Numbered from the stretch's first letter, positions 1 to 9,584 are shown. The stretch is DNA of 64,000 nt from Vreelandella zhuhanensis (GCF_009793355.1 NZ_WTKP01000002.1:360409-424408), one strand, 5' to 3'. The notes: generated from the sequence alone by a model not told the origin. A program made the numbers and translations.

Positions 1-883
1 CGGTGAGGTCCATCAGGTCATTGTGGTTCGCATGGGCCTGGTAGAACTCGATCATGGTGAACTCGGGGTTGTGCCGGGTGGAGAGCCCCTCGTTGCGGAA
101 GTTGCGGTTGATCTCGAAGACCCGTTCGAAGCCGCCCACCACCAGGCGCTTGAGGTAGAGCTCCGGGGCGATGCGCAGGTACATGTCGATGTCCAGCGCA
201 TTGTGGTGGGTAATGAAGGGGCGCGCGGTGGCGCCGCCGGGAATCGGCTGCAGCATGGGAGTTTCCACCTCCATGAAGCCGAGCTCCTCGAAGAAGCGGC
301 GCATGGCGCTGATCACCCCGGCCCGGGTCTCGAACACCTTTCGCGAGTCGGGATTCATGATCAGATCGACGTAGCGCTGGCGGTAGCGCGCCTCCATGTC
401 GGTCAGGCCGTGGAACTTATCCGGCAAGGGACGCAGGCTCTTGGTCAGAAGCTGGGCCTCGACCATCATGACGTAAAGATCGCCCTTGCCCGATTTATGC
501 ACCGGCCCGCGCGCGGCAACAATGTCACCGATGTCCCAGCTCTTGATGTCTTCCAGCATGTCCGCCGGTAGGCCTTTCTTGTCCACGTAAAGCTGGATCT
601 GTCCGGCCACATCCTGGATCACGATGAAAGGCCCACGCTGGCGCATGATACGTCCGGCGACGGATGCCTTCCGGCCAAGGGTTTCAAGCTCGGGCTTGTC
701 CTTGTCGCCCAACTCTTCATGTAGCTCGACGGTCAGGCTATCGCGGCGAAAATCGTTGGGAAAGGCACTGGTACCGGTGGCAGCGGCACGCTCGCGACGC
801 GCGGTCAGCTTGGCCCGGCGCTCGGCGATCAGATGGTTCTCGTCATGCTGCGGACTATTGGAGGAAGCGTCCTGATTGGCCAT
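1..883 (-). CDS. lysS: Lysyl-tRNA synthetase, class II (partial, C-terminus off window)
   Basis: Charges tRNA-Lys with lysine in the cytosol. Reading the minus strand from the ATG at 883-881 gives about 294 residues beginning MANQDASSN. They match the class II LysRS layout: a lysine-rich N-terminal helix, an OB-fold anticodon-binding domain ([20 protein letters not shown] at roughly 90-112), then class II motif 1 and the start of the catalytic domain ([25 protein letters not shown]). The RNEG of motif 2 is present. The frame is open to the window edge, so the C-terminal part lies outside. It is downstream of prfB on the same strand, the usual prfB-lysS order, with a 115-bp AT-rich gap between them. 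Confidence 0.96.
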   Translation of the reverse strand, partial: MANQDASSNSPQHDENHLIAERRAKLTARRERAAATGTSAFPNDFRRDSLTVELHEELGDKDKPELETLGRKASVAGRIMRQRGPFIVIQDVAGQIQLYVDKKGLPADMLEDIKSWDIGDIVAARGPVHKSGKGDLYVMMVEAQLLTKSLRPLPDKFHGLTDMEARYRQRYVDLIMNPDSRKVFETRAGVISAMRRFFEELGFMEVETPMLQPIPGGATARPFITHHNALDIDMYLRIAPELYLKRLVVGGFERVFEINRNFRNEGLSTRHNPEFTMIEFYQAHANHNDLMDLT

Positions 884-998
884 GTCATACCCTATCGGAA
901 AAATTACATACCCGGGCTCGGGAAGAACTTAAATAATCAAAAGTGCTTATATAATTAAAAGTACTTGGAAAATTAAGAGTGTTTAGAAAAAAAGAAGC

Positions 999-2097
999 TC
1001 ACAAGCCCTGTTTCAGGCTGGCAACGATAAACTGATCCAGGTCGCCGTCGAGCACCTTTTCACAGTTGCTCGATTGCACGCCGGTACGCAGATCCTTGAT
1101 GCGCTGATCGTCCAGCACATAGGAGCGGATCTGGCTGCCCCAGCCGATATCGGCCTTGGCATCTTCGGCTTCCTGCTTGGCGGCATTGCGCTTTTGCATC
1201 TCATGCTCCCACAACTTGGCCTTGAGCTGTTTCATGGCGAAGTCACGGTTGGCATGCTGGCTGCGCTGGCCTTGACAGGCCACCACGATGCCGCTCGGCT
1301 CGTGGGTAATCCGCACCGCAGAATCGGTGGTATTGACGTGCTGACCGCCGGCACCGCTGGAACGATAGGTGTCAACGCGCAAGTCCGAAGGATTGATCTC
1401 GACCTCGAAGCTGTCATCGATCTCTGGCGACAGAAACACCGAGGCGAACGAGGTATGGCGGCGGCCGCCGGAGTCGAACGGACTCTTGCGGACCAGACGA
1501 TGCACCCCGGTTTCGGTGCGCAGCCAGCCGAAGGCGTAATCGCCCTGGATGTGGATCGAGGCCGACTTTATCCCCGCCACATCACCGGCGGACACCTCGG
1601 TAATATCAGCCTTGAAGCCGTGGCTTTCGGCCCAGCGCAGGTACATGCGCAGCAGGATGTTGGCCCAATCCTGGGCCTCCGTGCCTCCGGAACCCGACTG
1701 GATATCCAGATAGGCATTGTTGGCGTCCATCTCACCGGAAAACATGCGCCGAAATTCGAGCTTTTCGAGCGAAGCCGCCAGGCCATCAAGCTCTTTACGC
1801 ACTTCTTCTACAGTGCCTTCGTCGTCTTCCATCTCGGCGAGCTCGAGCAGGTCGCGGCCATCGGCCAGTCCTTGGTCCAATTCATCGATGGTGGCCACGA
1901 TGGCTTCCAGGGAGGCGCGTTCCTTGCCTAGCTTCTGCGCGTAGGCCGGGTCGTTCCAGATAGCGGGGTCTTCAAGTTCACGGGTGACTTCTTCTAGCCG
2001 ATCCTGCTTTTCGGCATAGTCAAAGATACCCCCTAAGAACGTCTGTCCGCTCAGACAGGTCCTTGATGAGGTTATGAATCGGGTTGGTTTCCAGCAT
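999..2097 (-). CDS. prfB: Peptide chain release factor 2, with programmed +1 frameshift
   Basis: RF2 recognises UGA and UAA stop codons and triggers peptide release on the ribosome. The first segment starts at ATG 2097 (M-L-E-T-N-P-I-H) and runs 25 sense codons to an in-frame UGA at 2022-2020. A +1 slip at CTT reads GAC from 2021 and continues in the long frame to the stop at 1001-999. The body carries the [16 protein letters not shown] region, the GGQ motif (SGAGGQHVN) that catalyses release, and the class I release-factor fold. An uninterrupted reading from 2141 is an artefact of the upstream out-of-frame sequence. The gene is probably co-transcribed with lysS. Autoregulation through the frameshift is established for this family. 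Confidence 0.96.
2015..2036 (-). promoter_or_regulatory. prfB programmed +1 frameshift site
   Basis: The minus strand reads CTT AGG GGG TAT CTT TGA C. This is the classical arrangement: an internal Shine-Dalgarno-like AGGGGG placed just upstream of the slippery CTT followed by the UGA stop and C. The signal matches the E. coli prfB site nearly base for base. Low RF2 leaves UGA unread and favours the shift, so RF2 tunes its own synthesis. Confidence 0.96.
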
Positions 2098-2280
2098 GGG
2101 TTCGCCCTGATTGAGTGACTGATAACGTTGCGGGGAAGCATTCGCCGCCACAGCGCTTGCTCAGGCCAGGTTCAAGAAAGCCCTGTCTCCAAGACTTGTC
2201 CCCAAGAAAGCAGCGTGGCGTGCGGAAAAGGCAGGCATTGTACCCAAATTGGCGATTACTCGCATCCATTGCCCTACTGC

Positions 2281-2313
2281 AAAACAGACAACCCGGCGAA
2301 TACCGGGTTGTCT
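2281..2313 (-). terminator. Rho-independent terminator of the fadL-like gene
   Basis: An 11-bp perfect stem (AGACAACCCGG / CCGGGTTGTCT) with a 6-nt loop is followed on the minus strand by a short T run (GTTTT). It lies about 30 bp past the stop of the FadL-like gene at 2342. Confidence 0.85.
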
Positions 2314-2341
2314 GCGAGCGAAACGTTTCAGACGTCAGGCG

Positions 2342-3685
2342 TTAGAAGCGGTAGGTCAGCTGCGCGCCGAAACCGTGGGCTTCGTTCTTGTAGTCGGCGG
2401 AATAATTCGAGGTGATCGGTGGTGTGCTCTGCCCCGCCACCTTGAAACTATCCGTTTTAGACTGCTCTATATGAGTACTACGTTCGGTCAGGTAGGAATA
2501 CGCCACGTCGATGGTCAGATCAGGGGTCGGCGACCAACCGGCACCCAAGGAAAAGATGCGGCGATCATCCGAAGGGATGCGCACACTTCGGGTATCATTG
2601 TTGGTCGGCGTGAAGTCCAGTGCGACACCGGCACGCAAGGCAAGCTCTGGCGTCAGCTGATACTCACCCCCTGTCGACAAGGCCCAGGCATTGCTGTAAT
2701 CCTGCTTTTCCAGCGTGATGGCATCTCGCTCGCGCCCATCCACGCGAATCTGCTCGAAACGACTCCAGCGTGCCCAGGAAGCACCGAACATGAGTTTGAG
2801 GTTATCGCTCATCTGTTGGGTCAAGGAGAAGTTGACAGTTTCCGGCGTGGTCAAATCAAGAGTGGCATCGTCGGTGACAGTGCCGATGCCCAATTGATCT
2901 AGCACCGGCGAAGTTGCTGTAAAATCGCCTTCCAGGTTGTAGTCGACCTTAGAGCGATATGTCAGCCCGAACGTCGTTTCCGGAACCGGCTGGTAGATTA
3001 TCCCCAGGTTATAGCCCCAGGCCTCGTCCTCACCATCCACGCGGGAATCCGCTTCGGTGAGACCAAGAGGAGTCGCCACCGGCACTTGGCGATGCAGCTC
3101 ACCCTCGACACGGTTATAAGTCACCCCCGCCCCCACTGACCACTGGTCGTTGAAGCGGTAGGAGACGGTGGGCTGAGCGCTAATGACCTTCACTTCGGTA
3201 TAGTTGCCCTGATTGCGACCTTGGAAACCGCCTTCATAGTCGGTCTTGGAGCCAAAAGGAGCGTAGACGCCAAAACCGAAAGCCAAGTTGTCATCGACTG
3301 GATGAGCGTAAAACGCATAGGGAATCAACGTTCCCGGCACCATGTCGCCATTGTTGGAACCTGTGACTGGCAATGTATCGGTCTGCCCTCCCGTGGCCTG
3401 AAGAAATGCCGGGCTACTCTGGGATGCCTGGGCATTGGAAATGCTGCTGTTCACATTCAGGTAAGTACCGCCCGCACTGAGCTGTGCACGATCGAGAAAC
3501 GACATCCCCGCCGGATTGCCGAAGACGATAGTGGCATCGTTGACGTTGGAACTGCGCCCAGCATGACCGTAACCCTGTCCACTGACACTTTGCTCATTGA
3601 TTTGATAGCCACCGGCATGAGCCTGGCTGGCGAAGGCTGTGGCAACGGAGACTACCAAGGCAAGCTTGTGGAAATTGTTTTTCAT
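2342..3685 (-). CDS. fadL: FadL/OmpP1/TodX-family outer-membrane transporter
   Basis: A 447-aa outer-membrane beta-barrel for uptake of long-chain fatty acids or other hydrophobic substrates. The first 24 residues are a signal peptide ending A-H-A before GGYQINEQS. The mature N-terminus has the family's hatch-like segment and the NPAG motif at 57-60 (NDATIVFGNPAGM). The rest alternates short hydrophobic strands with polar turns and ends in an aromatic residue (QLTYRF), as expected for BAM-inserted barrels. The length is normal for FadL. It is monocistronic, with its own terminator at 2281-2313 and two PsrA-like operators in its upstream region. Substrate identity (fatty acid or aromatic hydrocarbon) cannot be read from sequence alone. 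Confidence 0.92.
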   Translation of the reverse strand: MKNNFHKLALVVSVATAFASQAHAGGYQINEQSVSGQGYGHAGRSSNVNDATIVFGNPAGMSFLDRAQLSAGGTYLNVNSSISNAQASQSSPAFLQATGGQTDTLPVTGSNNGDMVPGTLIPYAFYAHPVDDNLAFGFGVYAPFGSKTDYEGGFQGRNQGNYTEVKVISAQPTVSYRFNDQWSVGAGVTYNRVEGELHRQVPVATPLGLTEADSRVDGEDEAWGYNLGIIYQPVPETTFGLTYRSKVDYNLEGDFTATSPVLDQLGIGTVTDDATLDLTTPETVNFSLTQQMSDNLKLMFGASWARWSRFEQIRVDGRERDAITLEKQDYSNAWALSTGGEYQLTPELALRAGVALDFTPTNNDTRSVRIPSDDRRIFSLGAGWSPTPDLTIDVAYSYLTERSTHIEQSKTDSFKVAGQSTPPITSNYSADYKNEAHGFGAQLTYRF

Positions 3686-3805
3686 GATGAAACCCTTTTG
3701 CTAATGAACCAACATGCTTATTTTTTTAATGCTGGCCGCACTAATTACCTACTGTGCTTGTGTGTACCTGCATGTTTTCTCGCACCTGGCCAAAAGGTTC
3801 AAGGG

Positions 3806-3858
3806 CAAACGTTCGTTTTATTTTGTTTAGCCCCCAGACATTAGTCTAACGTTCGTTT
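3806..3858 (-). promoter_or_regulatory. Two PsrA-like operator copies upstream of fadL-like gene
   Basis: CAAAC-GTTC-GTTT (3806-3818) and CTAAC-GTTC-GTTT (3846-3858) are two copies of one half-palindromic motif. They share 13 identical bases (3808-3820 and 3848-3860) and lie exactly 40 bp apart. The motif fits the published PsrA consensus of pseudomonads, CAAAC-N(2-4)-GTTTG, bound by a TetR-type repressor released by long-chain acyl ligands. Position upstream of a FadL-type gene makes fatty-acid control plausible. No psrA gene is in this window. Confidence 0.6.
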
Positions 3859-3903
3859 TAAATTATTGTTTTATTCCACCCTCACCTCACCTCAAAAAGT
3901 CGC

Positions 3904-3935
3904 TTGACCTATGGGTAACCCATAGGTTTTACACT
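3904..3935 (+). promoter_or_regulatory. MerR-type promoter/operator for the copper operon
   Basis: A perfect 21-bp palindrome (ACCTATGGGT-A-ACCCATAGGT, 3907-3927) sits between a -35 TTGACC (3904-3909) and a -10 TACACT (3930-3935). That gives a stretched spacer of 19-20 bp, depending on which bases are taken as the -10. Long spacers with a central dyad are the hallmark of promoters activated by MerR-family metal sensors. The first gene downstream is such a regulator, so autoregulation is likely. Confidence 0.85.
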
Positions 3936-3965
3936 AGGTACACTCTCCACCCACCGAGGCCGCCG

Positions 3966-4379
3966 ATGAAAGTCAGTGAACTTGCCAAGCGTTCCGGGGT
4001 CACCGCTGAAACCGTACGTCACTACAGCCGGGAAGGGCTGCTCTCTCCCCGGCGTCATCCGGACAACGGTTACCAGCTGTTCAGCGACACCGACCTGCAG
4101 CGCCTGAACTTTATCCAACGCGCACGCACCCTGGGCTTCAGCGTGCACGAAATTCGCGACATTCTTCTGCATGCCGACCAAGGTGACTCCCCCTGCCCGC
4201 TGGTGCGGGACCTGATGGCCGAGCGTTTGCCTCAAATACATGCACGTATTACCGAACTCCAAGCACTTGCGGCGCGCATGGAACAGGCCCTTGAAACCTG
4301 GGCCGACATGCCCGACGGCACACCGGACGGCCACAGCCTTTGCCGCTTGATCGAAAACTTTCCCGAGGACACTCCATGA
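3966..4379 (+). CDS. MerR-family metal-responsive transcriptional regulator (CueR-like)
   Basis: A 137-aa regulator. Residues 1-70 form the winged helix-turn-helix ([20 protein letters not shown] and the [11 protein letters not shown] wing), followed by the long dimerisation helix. Cysteines are seen at about 77 (DSPCPLV) and near 127 (SLCRLIE). Copper-sensing CueR normally has a C-x7-C loop near 112-120, so the ligand set here resembles the Zn/Cd/Pb branch as much as CueR. The stop overlaps the start of the copper ATPase gene (ATGA at 4376-4379), so the two are translationally coupled. It most likely senses the metal exported by that ATPase. Copper is favoured by the CPC-type partner, but the metal is inferred. 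Confidence 0.88.
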   Translation: MKVSELAKRSGVTAETVRHYSREGLLSPRRHPDNGYQLFSDTDLQRLNFIQRARTLGFSVHEIRDILLHADQGDSPCPLVRDLMAERLPQIHARITELQALAARMEQALETWADMPDGTPDGHSLCRLIENFPEDTP

Positions 4380-6961
4380 GCCATACCCTTGAGCGCACGG
4401 TTCCCGGCATGAATTGCCAAGGCTGTGTCAAACGCATGCGTGAAGCGATCCAGGCGCAAGACCCCACTGCCGAGGTTATCGGCACACCCGCGGAGAAACG
4501 CCTGGATGTGACCAGTAGCCTGGATGAAGCCAGCTTGGATCAGGTACTGGTCGATGCAGGCTTCCCCCCAGGCGAGATTGAGTCACCACCTGTCACGGAC
4601 TCTTCAGAGCCGGCTTTGGAAGCGGCTTCAAGACAGACTTCAGATAGCTCAGCGTCAGCGCCAACCGACTCGAAAGCGCCTTCCGAGAGCGAGCCTACTA
4701 TTCGCCTGGCCGTTTCCGGCATGACCTGCGCCGGCTGTGTCAGTAATGTGCAAAAAGCCTTGGAAAAAACACCCGGGGTAACATCCGCCGAGGTCAATTT
4801 CGGCACCCACACCGCGCAAGTGCGCGGCAATGCCGACACCCAGGCGCTTATCGCTGCCGTGGACAGTGCGGGCTATTCCGCCGAACCCATTGTCGACATG
4901 CGTGAAGCCGAACGTCTGCGTGCGCAAAAGGATGCCGTAACCTACCGGCAACGCCTCAAGGGCAGCGCCTGGTCGCTGGCGCTAGCGGTACCGCTGATGG
5001 CTGGAATGTTCATCTATCACCCTCACCCGACGGGGATGGGGCGGCTTTTCTGGTTGGTTATCGGCCTGCTTACTTTGGCGATCCTGATGGGGCCGGGGCG
5101 CCACTTCTTCATTAACGCCTGGAGGAATTTTCAACATCATCAAGCCAACATGGATACCCTGATTGCCATGGGCACCGGAACCGCCTGGCTCTACTCCATG
5201 ATGGTGGTGATATTTGCTCCTTGGCTGCCGGAGATGGCGCTGGGTATCTATTTTGAAGCCTCGGCGATGGTCATTGGCCTGATACTGCTGGGCAATGCAC
5301 TGGAGTTACGCGCTCGCGGGCGCACCAGCGACGCCCTCAAACGCCTGCTGGATCTGCAAAGCCGCACCGCCCGGGTGATTCGTGACGGTGAAGAGCGTGA
5401 GCTCGACATCGATGCGGTACGCGAGAACGACCACATCCGTGTGCGCCCTGGCGAGCGCCTGCCGGTGGACGGGGAGGTTACCGAGGGCAAAAGTCATATC
5501 GATGAATCCATGCTTACCGGTGAGCCATTACCGGTGACCAAGCAACCAGGCGACGAGGTCAACGCCGGTACGGTCAACGGCAAGGGATCCCTGGTGTATC
5601 GCGCCACGCGCGTGGGTGCCGACACGCGCCTGGGTCAAATCACCGAGCAGGTCGCCAGCGCCCAGAACTCGCGCCCACCCATCGGCCATCTGGCCGACAA
5701 GGTCTCGAGTGTTTTCGTGCCTTCGGTGATGATCATCGCCGTGCTAACCGCTTTGGCCTGGTTCAATTTTGGTGCCGAACCCCGGGTGCTGCATATGCTG
5801 ATCACCGCCACCACGGTGCTGATCATCGCCTGCCCTTGTGCACTGGGCCTGGCCACACCGATCTCCACCATGATCGGCGTGGGCAAGGCCGCCGAGCATG
5901 GCGTGCTGGTACGCAGCGGCGATGCCCTGCAGACCGCCACCAAGCTCACCACCCTGGTCGTCGACAAGACCGGCACCCTGACTCAGGGCAAGCCCACCGT
6001 GACCGACACACGGATATTTCACGAGGATAGCAGCCAAGTATTAGGGTACGTCGCCGCCCTGGAGCGTAGCTCCGAGCACCCCCTGGCCAATGCCCTGCTC
6101 GTCCATGCCGAAGACCAGGGCGCCAGCGCCTCTGAGATTGCTAATTTCGACAGCGTGACCGGGGGTGGGGTAAAAGCGCAGACGACTCAGGGAACTGAAT
6201 TGCTGCTGGGTAATGCACGCTTGCTCGAGCAGGCGGGGATCGACCTGACTGATGCAGGCGACGTCTCGCGGGAGTGGGAGGAGAACGCTCGCACGGTGGT
6301 CTATCTGGCCATGGACGGTCGCCTGGCAGCGGTTTTCGGCATTAGCGACCCCTTGCGTCACGACACCATCGAGGCCGTCAAACGCCTGCAAGCGGACGGT
6401 CTGAGCGTGGTGATGTTGACCGGCGACAACCGTCACACCGCCGCCGCCATTGCCCGAGAAGTGGGAATCGATGAGTTTCGCGCCGGCCTGTTACCGGAAG
6501 ACAAGCACGCCGAAATTGAGCACCTGCAGCGTTCAGGTGCCATCGTGGGCATGGTGGGAGACGGCATCAACGACGCGCCGGCACTGGCCCGGGCGAATGT
6601 CGGCTTTGCCATCGGCCAAGGCACCGATGTGGCGATCGAAAGCGCGGGCATCACGTTGATGCGTGGGTCGCTACACGGCGTTGCCGATGCTATCGAGATC
6701 AGCCGGGCTACCCTCACCAATATCAAGCAGAATCTGGTGGGCGCCTTTGGTTATAACGTCCTGTGCATCCCGATTGCCGCCGGGGTGCTTTATCCCTTCA
6801 CCGGCATGCTGCTTTCACCGATGATCGCGGGGGCGGCCATGTCGCTCTCTTCGATCACCGTGGTGAGTAATGCCAACCGCTTGCGCTTGTTCAAGACAAG
6901 CTCGGCATCGACGGCCCCCAAAGCCCCTATCTCTACTAAAGCACAGGAGGCGACCTCATGA
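4376..6961 (+). CDS. copA: P1B-type Cu(+)-translocating ATPase
   Basis: An 861-aa inner-membrane pump expelling Cu(I) (or Ag) from the cytosol. It has two N-terminal heavy-metal domains, with CxxC at C14/C17 (GMNCQGC) and C118/C121 (GMTCAGC), separated by an unusually long Ser/Glu/Ala-rich linker. Further on are the actuator TGE motif (LTGEPLPVT), the transmembrane CPC (486-488, [10 protein letters not shown]), the phosphorylated Asp at 530 (DKTGT) and the GDGINDAP motif (728-735). I chose ATG 4376, overlapping the regulator stop, over the upstream start at 4340 because MSHTLERTV leads directly into HMA1 and the coupling is tight. A 25-codon reading frame overlaps its stop. Confidence 0.95.
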   Translation: MSHTLERTVPGMNCQGCVKRMREAIQAQDPTAEVIGTPAEKRLDVTSSLDEASLDQVLVDAGFPPGEIESPPVTDSSEPALEAASRQTSDSSASAPTDSKAPSESEPTIRLAVSGMTCAGCVSNVQKALEKTPGVTSAEVNFGTHTAQVRGNADTQALIAAVDSAGYSAEPIVDMREAERLRAQKDAVTYRQRLKGSAWSLALAVPLMAGMFIYHPHPTGMGRLFWLVIGLLTLAILMGPGRHFFINAWRNFQHHQANMDTLIAMGTGTAWLYSMMVVIFAPWLPEMALGIYFEASAMVIGLILLGNALELRARGRTSDALKRLLDLQSRTARVIRDGEERELDIDAVRENDHIRVRPGERLPVDGEVTEGKSHIDESMLTGEPLPVTKQPGDEVNAGTVNGKGSLVYRATRVGADTRLGQITEQVASAQNSRPPIGHLADKVSSVFVPSVMIIAVLTALAWFNFGAEPRVLHMLITATTVLIIACPCALGLATPISTMIGVGKAAEHGVLVRSGDALQTATKLTTLVVDKTGTLTQGKPTVTDTRIFHEDSSQVLGYVAALERSSEHPLANALLVHAEDQGASASEIANFDSVTGGGVKAQTTQGTELLLGNARLLEQAGIDLTDAGDVSREWEENARTVVYLAMDGRLAAVFGISDPLRHDTIEAVKRLQADGLSVVMLTGDNRHTAAAIAREVGIDEFRAGLLPEDKHAEIEHLQRSGAIVGMVGDGINDAPALARANVGFAIGQGTDVAIESAGITLMRGSLHGVADAIEISRATLTNIKQNLVGAFGYNVLCIPIAAGVLYPFTGMLLSPMIAGAAMSLSSITVVSNANRLRLFKTSSASTAPKAPISTKAQEATS

Positions 6962-7035
6962 GCTGGCTGATAAATCTTGCAGGCTTGGGTCTAATCGTGG
7001 CGATTGTCTGGTGGTTCTGGCTGAGTGACGCCTGA
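6958..7035 (+). CDS. 25-residue single-pass membrane peptide coupled to copA
   Basis: The ATG overlaps the copA stop (ATGA, 6958-6961) and is preceded by a perfect AGGAGG (6945-6950) seven bases upstream. The frame encodes 25 residues ([12 protein letters not shown]...ending W-W-F-W-L-S-D-A). They are one hydrophobic segment with an aromatic WWFWL patch near the C-terminal membrane edge. It lies entirely before the operon terminator. From memory, a similar segment begins some membrane-anchored cupredoxin-like proteins near copper genes, so it may be a stand-alone relic of such an anchor or a bona fide small regulator of the pump. It was too short for routine gene callers. Confidence 0.65.
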   Translation: MSWLINLAGLGLIVAIVWWFWLSDA

Positions 7036-7047
7036 GGCACCCTTCAC

Positions 7048-7087
7048 AAAAAAGCCGCCCGCCAGTTGAACTGACGGGCGGCTTTTT
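7048..7087. terminator. Bidirectional terminator between copA operon and yitT
   Basis: AAAGCCGCCCG pairs with CGGGCGGCTTT around a small interrupted CAG/CTG inner stem, flanked by A-rich and T-rich runs on the two sides. It can stop transcription from both convergent units. Confidence 0.9.
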
Positions 7088-7094
7088 ATTTGAC

Positions 7095-7730
7095 TCAACT
7101 CTCTCCGATATAGCGCCCCGGCTTGTGGTTGAGCGCGATGATCAGGTTCAGGATCAAGGCGCCCAGCACCGAGTAAGCCACCCGGTCCGGCGGCAGCAAC
7201 GCCAGGGCCACCAGCAGAATCACCCCATCGATGCCCAACTGGACATAGCCCGCACGCAGGCCATAACGCTGCTGCAGATACAACGAGAGAATATTGATGC
7301 CGCCGAGGCTGGTACGGTGACGAAACAGCATCAGCATGCCGATACCCATCAGGGCACCGCCCATTACCGCCGCATACAGAACCGGCACTTGCTCAAACTG
7401 CACCCAACGCTGGGTCAGCTCGGAAAACAACGAGACCAGCCCGATGGCGACGAACGTGCGTAGCGTGAAACTCCACCCCATGCGCTTGATCGCCAGGTAA
7501 TAAAACGGCACGTTGATCAGAAAGAACCAGGCGCCGAAACCAAGGCTCGACACCCCCGCCGCTTCGCTGGCATAGGTCAGCAATAGCGCCATGCCTGCGG
7601 TGCTTCCAGTAAGCAGCACCACATGGGTATAGAACGTCACCCCCAGGCCGACGAACAGCGTACCCAGCAACATCGCCATGATATCTTCGTAGGGCCGATG
7701 CGGGTCCCGAGGCAAGTTATCCTCGTGCAT
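7095..7730 (-). CDS. YitT/YczE-family inner-membrane protein (short form)
   Basis: A 211-aa integral membrane protein with five or six hydrophobic segments. Recognisable YitT features include GTLFVGLGVTFYTHVVLLTGS near the N-terminus and the RHRTSLGGINILSLYLQQRYG loop. Full YitT proteins are near 280 residues with a cytosolic DUF2179 domain at the C-terminus. Here the chain ends after the last membrane helix, so that domain is absent. The start at 7730 was chosen because an AAGGA lies eight bases upstream. The more distal possible starts fall inside that ribosome-binding site. Function unknown. It is the last gene on this strand after recJ. Confidence 0.85.
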   Translation of the reverse strand: MHEDNLPRDPHRPYEDIMAMLLGTLFVGLGVTFYTHVVLLTGSTAGMALLLTYASEAAGVSSLGFGAWFFLINVPFYYLAIKRMGWSFTLRTFVAIGLVSLFSELTQRWVQFEQVPVLYAAVMGGALMGIGMLMLFRHRTSLGGINILSLYLQQRYGLRAGYVQLGIDGVILLVALALLPPDRVAYSVLGALILNLIIALNHKPGRYIGES

Positions 7731-7780
7731 GAAAAACATCCTTTTATGCTGTTTTAACAACGGAGGCCAGGCGGGAAGAC

Positions 7781-9577
7781 CTAGCTCGGCTCTGCGTGCT
7801 CGACCATCAACTGCAGCGTCTCACGGCCTCGCCAGCGGTTGCGATTGAGCTTGTAGGCACAGTGGAGACTGTCTCCCACGCCGAAGGCGGGCAGCTCTCC
7901 CGGCGTCAGCGCCCGAAACCAGATCGCCCGATGCGTCACGGCCCCACTGGACAGCTCCAGCATCAGGTGGGTGCCATCGGCCCCTACCGGCTTGAGCGCT
8001 TCGACCAGAAACTCGCCTTCGAACAGGGGGGAGTCGAACTCCCTCCCGTAAGGGCCGAGAGCATCGAGTTCGATCAGCGTTGCCAGATCCAGCTGGGCCG
8101 GTGTCAACTGCCCATCGGTCCAGACGCGCGGATAAAGTTGCGTATCCCCCAGCTGCTCGCCAACGGCCTGCAAGAAAGCCTCACGGAAACGTTCCAGCTG
8201 CGCTACCGGCACCCCCACTCCCGCCGCGCCTCGGTGGCCGCCGAAACGCGGTAACGTTTCCGGCGCCAAGGCGAAGGTGCGTTGCAGGGCATCACGCAAA
8301 TGCAGCGCATCGATGGAGCGCCCGGAGCCGGTGAGCATGCCGGGTGCCGAGGCGGGGGTCAGCACCATGGCCGGGCGACCGTAAGCCTGCACCAGACGCG
8401 AGGCGACGATTCCCTGAACGCCGGGGTGGCCGTCTTCCAGAAACACCACCAGCGCCGGGTCGCCCGCTGCCAAGGGAACCGCCGCCAGGGCGCGCGCCTC
8501 TTCCGCCATGTCCAGCTCGATTGCCTTGCGCGACTGGTTGTCCTGGTCCAAGACCTCAAGCTGGCGCTGCGCTACGGCATCGCTTTCCGCGAGCATGAAA
8601 TGCAGCGCCGCATAGGGGTCATCCAGGCGCGAACGGGCATTGATTCGCGGCCCCATCTGGAACGCCAGCGTTTCGGCGTTGAAGGGCACACTGTCGGCGC
8701 CCAGCCGTGCCGCCATGGCCCGCCAGCAGGCGGCATCCATGCGATTGATCAATTGCAGGCCGAAATTGACCACGGCCCGGTTGGCGGGGCTTTCACCCAG
8801 AGAGACACAGTCGGCCACGGTGCCCAGGGCCACATAGGAAAGCCAGGGCGAAAGCTTGGGCGTGGTTGCCGACAGCACCCCCCATTCGATCAGCACGCCC
8901 CGCGCCAGCGACATGACCAACCAGGCCACCATGCAGCCGGCGATGGTGGGGTCGGGATAGGCGCAATCGTCCCGGGTGGGGTTGACCACCGCATGCGCGG
9001 AGGGTGGCGGGCCTTCCACCGGCAGCGCATGGTGATCGCTGACCACCACATCGATGCCCGCCGCTTTAAGCCGGGCGATACGCGGCTCATCGGAGCTGCC
9101 ACAGTCGGCGGTAATCACCAGGCTGGGTACCGGCCTGAGCGCCAGGGTACGTTCGACCAGCGGCAGGCTGATGCCGTAACCATCGTGAATACGGTGACCG
9201 ATCAGGCTGTGCAACTTGCTTTCCGGCACCCCGAACAGCTCGACCAGGGTACGCCGGATCACCACGTGCGACGTAATCCCATCGACGTCGTAATCGGTGA
9301 GGATACCGATGTGCTCGCCGTCCACCACCGCCTGGGCGATACGCTCGGCGGCGCGGCGACCATCGGCGAGTTTTTCCGGATGCGCCAGGTAGCGCAAACT
9401 GGGGGTCACCAAGGGAGCCAAGTCGCCCACGTAGCCATTCAGCCGACCAGCCAGGATGCGTGCCTGGAGCTCGGAAAGCCCCTCGGCCTGGGCACGGGCG
9501 TAAATATTCGCATCACGCAGACGCGGCTCCAGACGGGGCCGCGTCGCACTGTAGTGCGGGTTGCCGGAAGCCGTCAT
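7781..9577 (-). CDS. recJ: Single-stranded-DNA-specific exonuclease RecJ
   Basis: A 598-aa 5'-to-3' single-strand DNA exonuclease of RecF-pathway recombination, base excision and mismatch repair. DHH-phosphoesterase motifs are clear: TDYDVDGITS (metal-binding aspartates), ITADCGSSD, and the signature VVSDHHALP. The DHHA1 domain follows (SGRSIDALHLRDAL, FGGHRGAAGV), then the C-terminal OB-like domain. I chose ATG 9577 (MTASGNPHY), eight bases after the thrC stop. The reading frame upstream of it is thrC antiframe with no RecJ homology. The gene is last of the conserved xerD-dsbC-hom-thrC-recJ cluster. Confidence 0.95.
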   Translation of the reverse strand: MTASGNPHYSATRPRLEPRLRDANIYARAQAEGLSELQARILAGRLNGYVGDLAPLVTPSLRYLAHPEKLADGRRAAERIAQAVVDGEHIGILTDYDVDGITSHVVIRRTLVELFGVPESKLHSLIGHRIHDGYGISLPLVERTLALRPVPSLVITADCGSSDEPRIARLKAAGIDVVVSDHHALPVEGPPPSAHAVVNPTRDDCAYPDPTIAGCMVAWLVMSLARGVLIEWGVLSATTPKLSPWLSYVALGTVADCVSLGESPANRAVVNFGLQLINRMDAACWRAMAARLGADSVPFNAETLAFQMGPRINARSRLDDPYAALHFMLAESDAVAQRQLEVLDQDNQSRKAIELDMAEEARALAAVPLAAGDPALVVFLEDGHPGVQGIVASRLVQAYGRPAMVLTPASAPGMLTGSGRSIDALHLRDALQRTFALAPETLPRFGGHRGAAGVGVPVAQLERFREAFLQAVGEQLGDTQLYPRVWTDGQLTPAQLDLATLIELDALGPYGREFDSPLFEGEFLVEALKPVGADGTHLMLELSSGAVTHRAIWFRALTPGELPAFGVGDSLHCAYKLNRNRWRGRETLQLMVEHAEPS

Positions 9578-9584
9578 ATCACGC

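Noticed and set aside
1074..1931. 285-codon plus-strand frame opposite prfB
   Set aside because: Antisense shadow of the release factor body, which is certain.
2072..2415. Several short frames in the gap before prfB and after fadL
   Set aside because: They overlap one another, a terminator stem and the prfB leader. None resembles a protein.
4340..4375. Longer copA start at 4340
   Set aside because: The added residues are inside the regulator gene and have no copA similarity. The ATG overlapping the regulator stop is the better choice.
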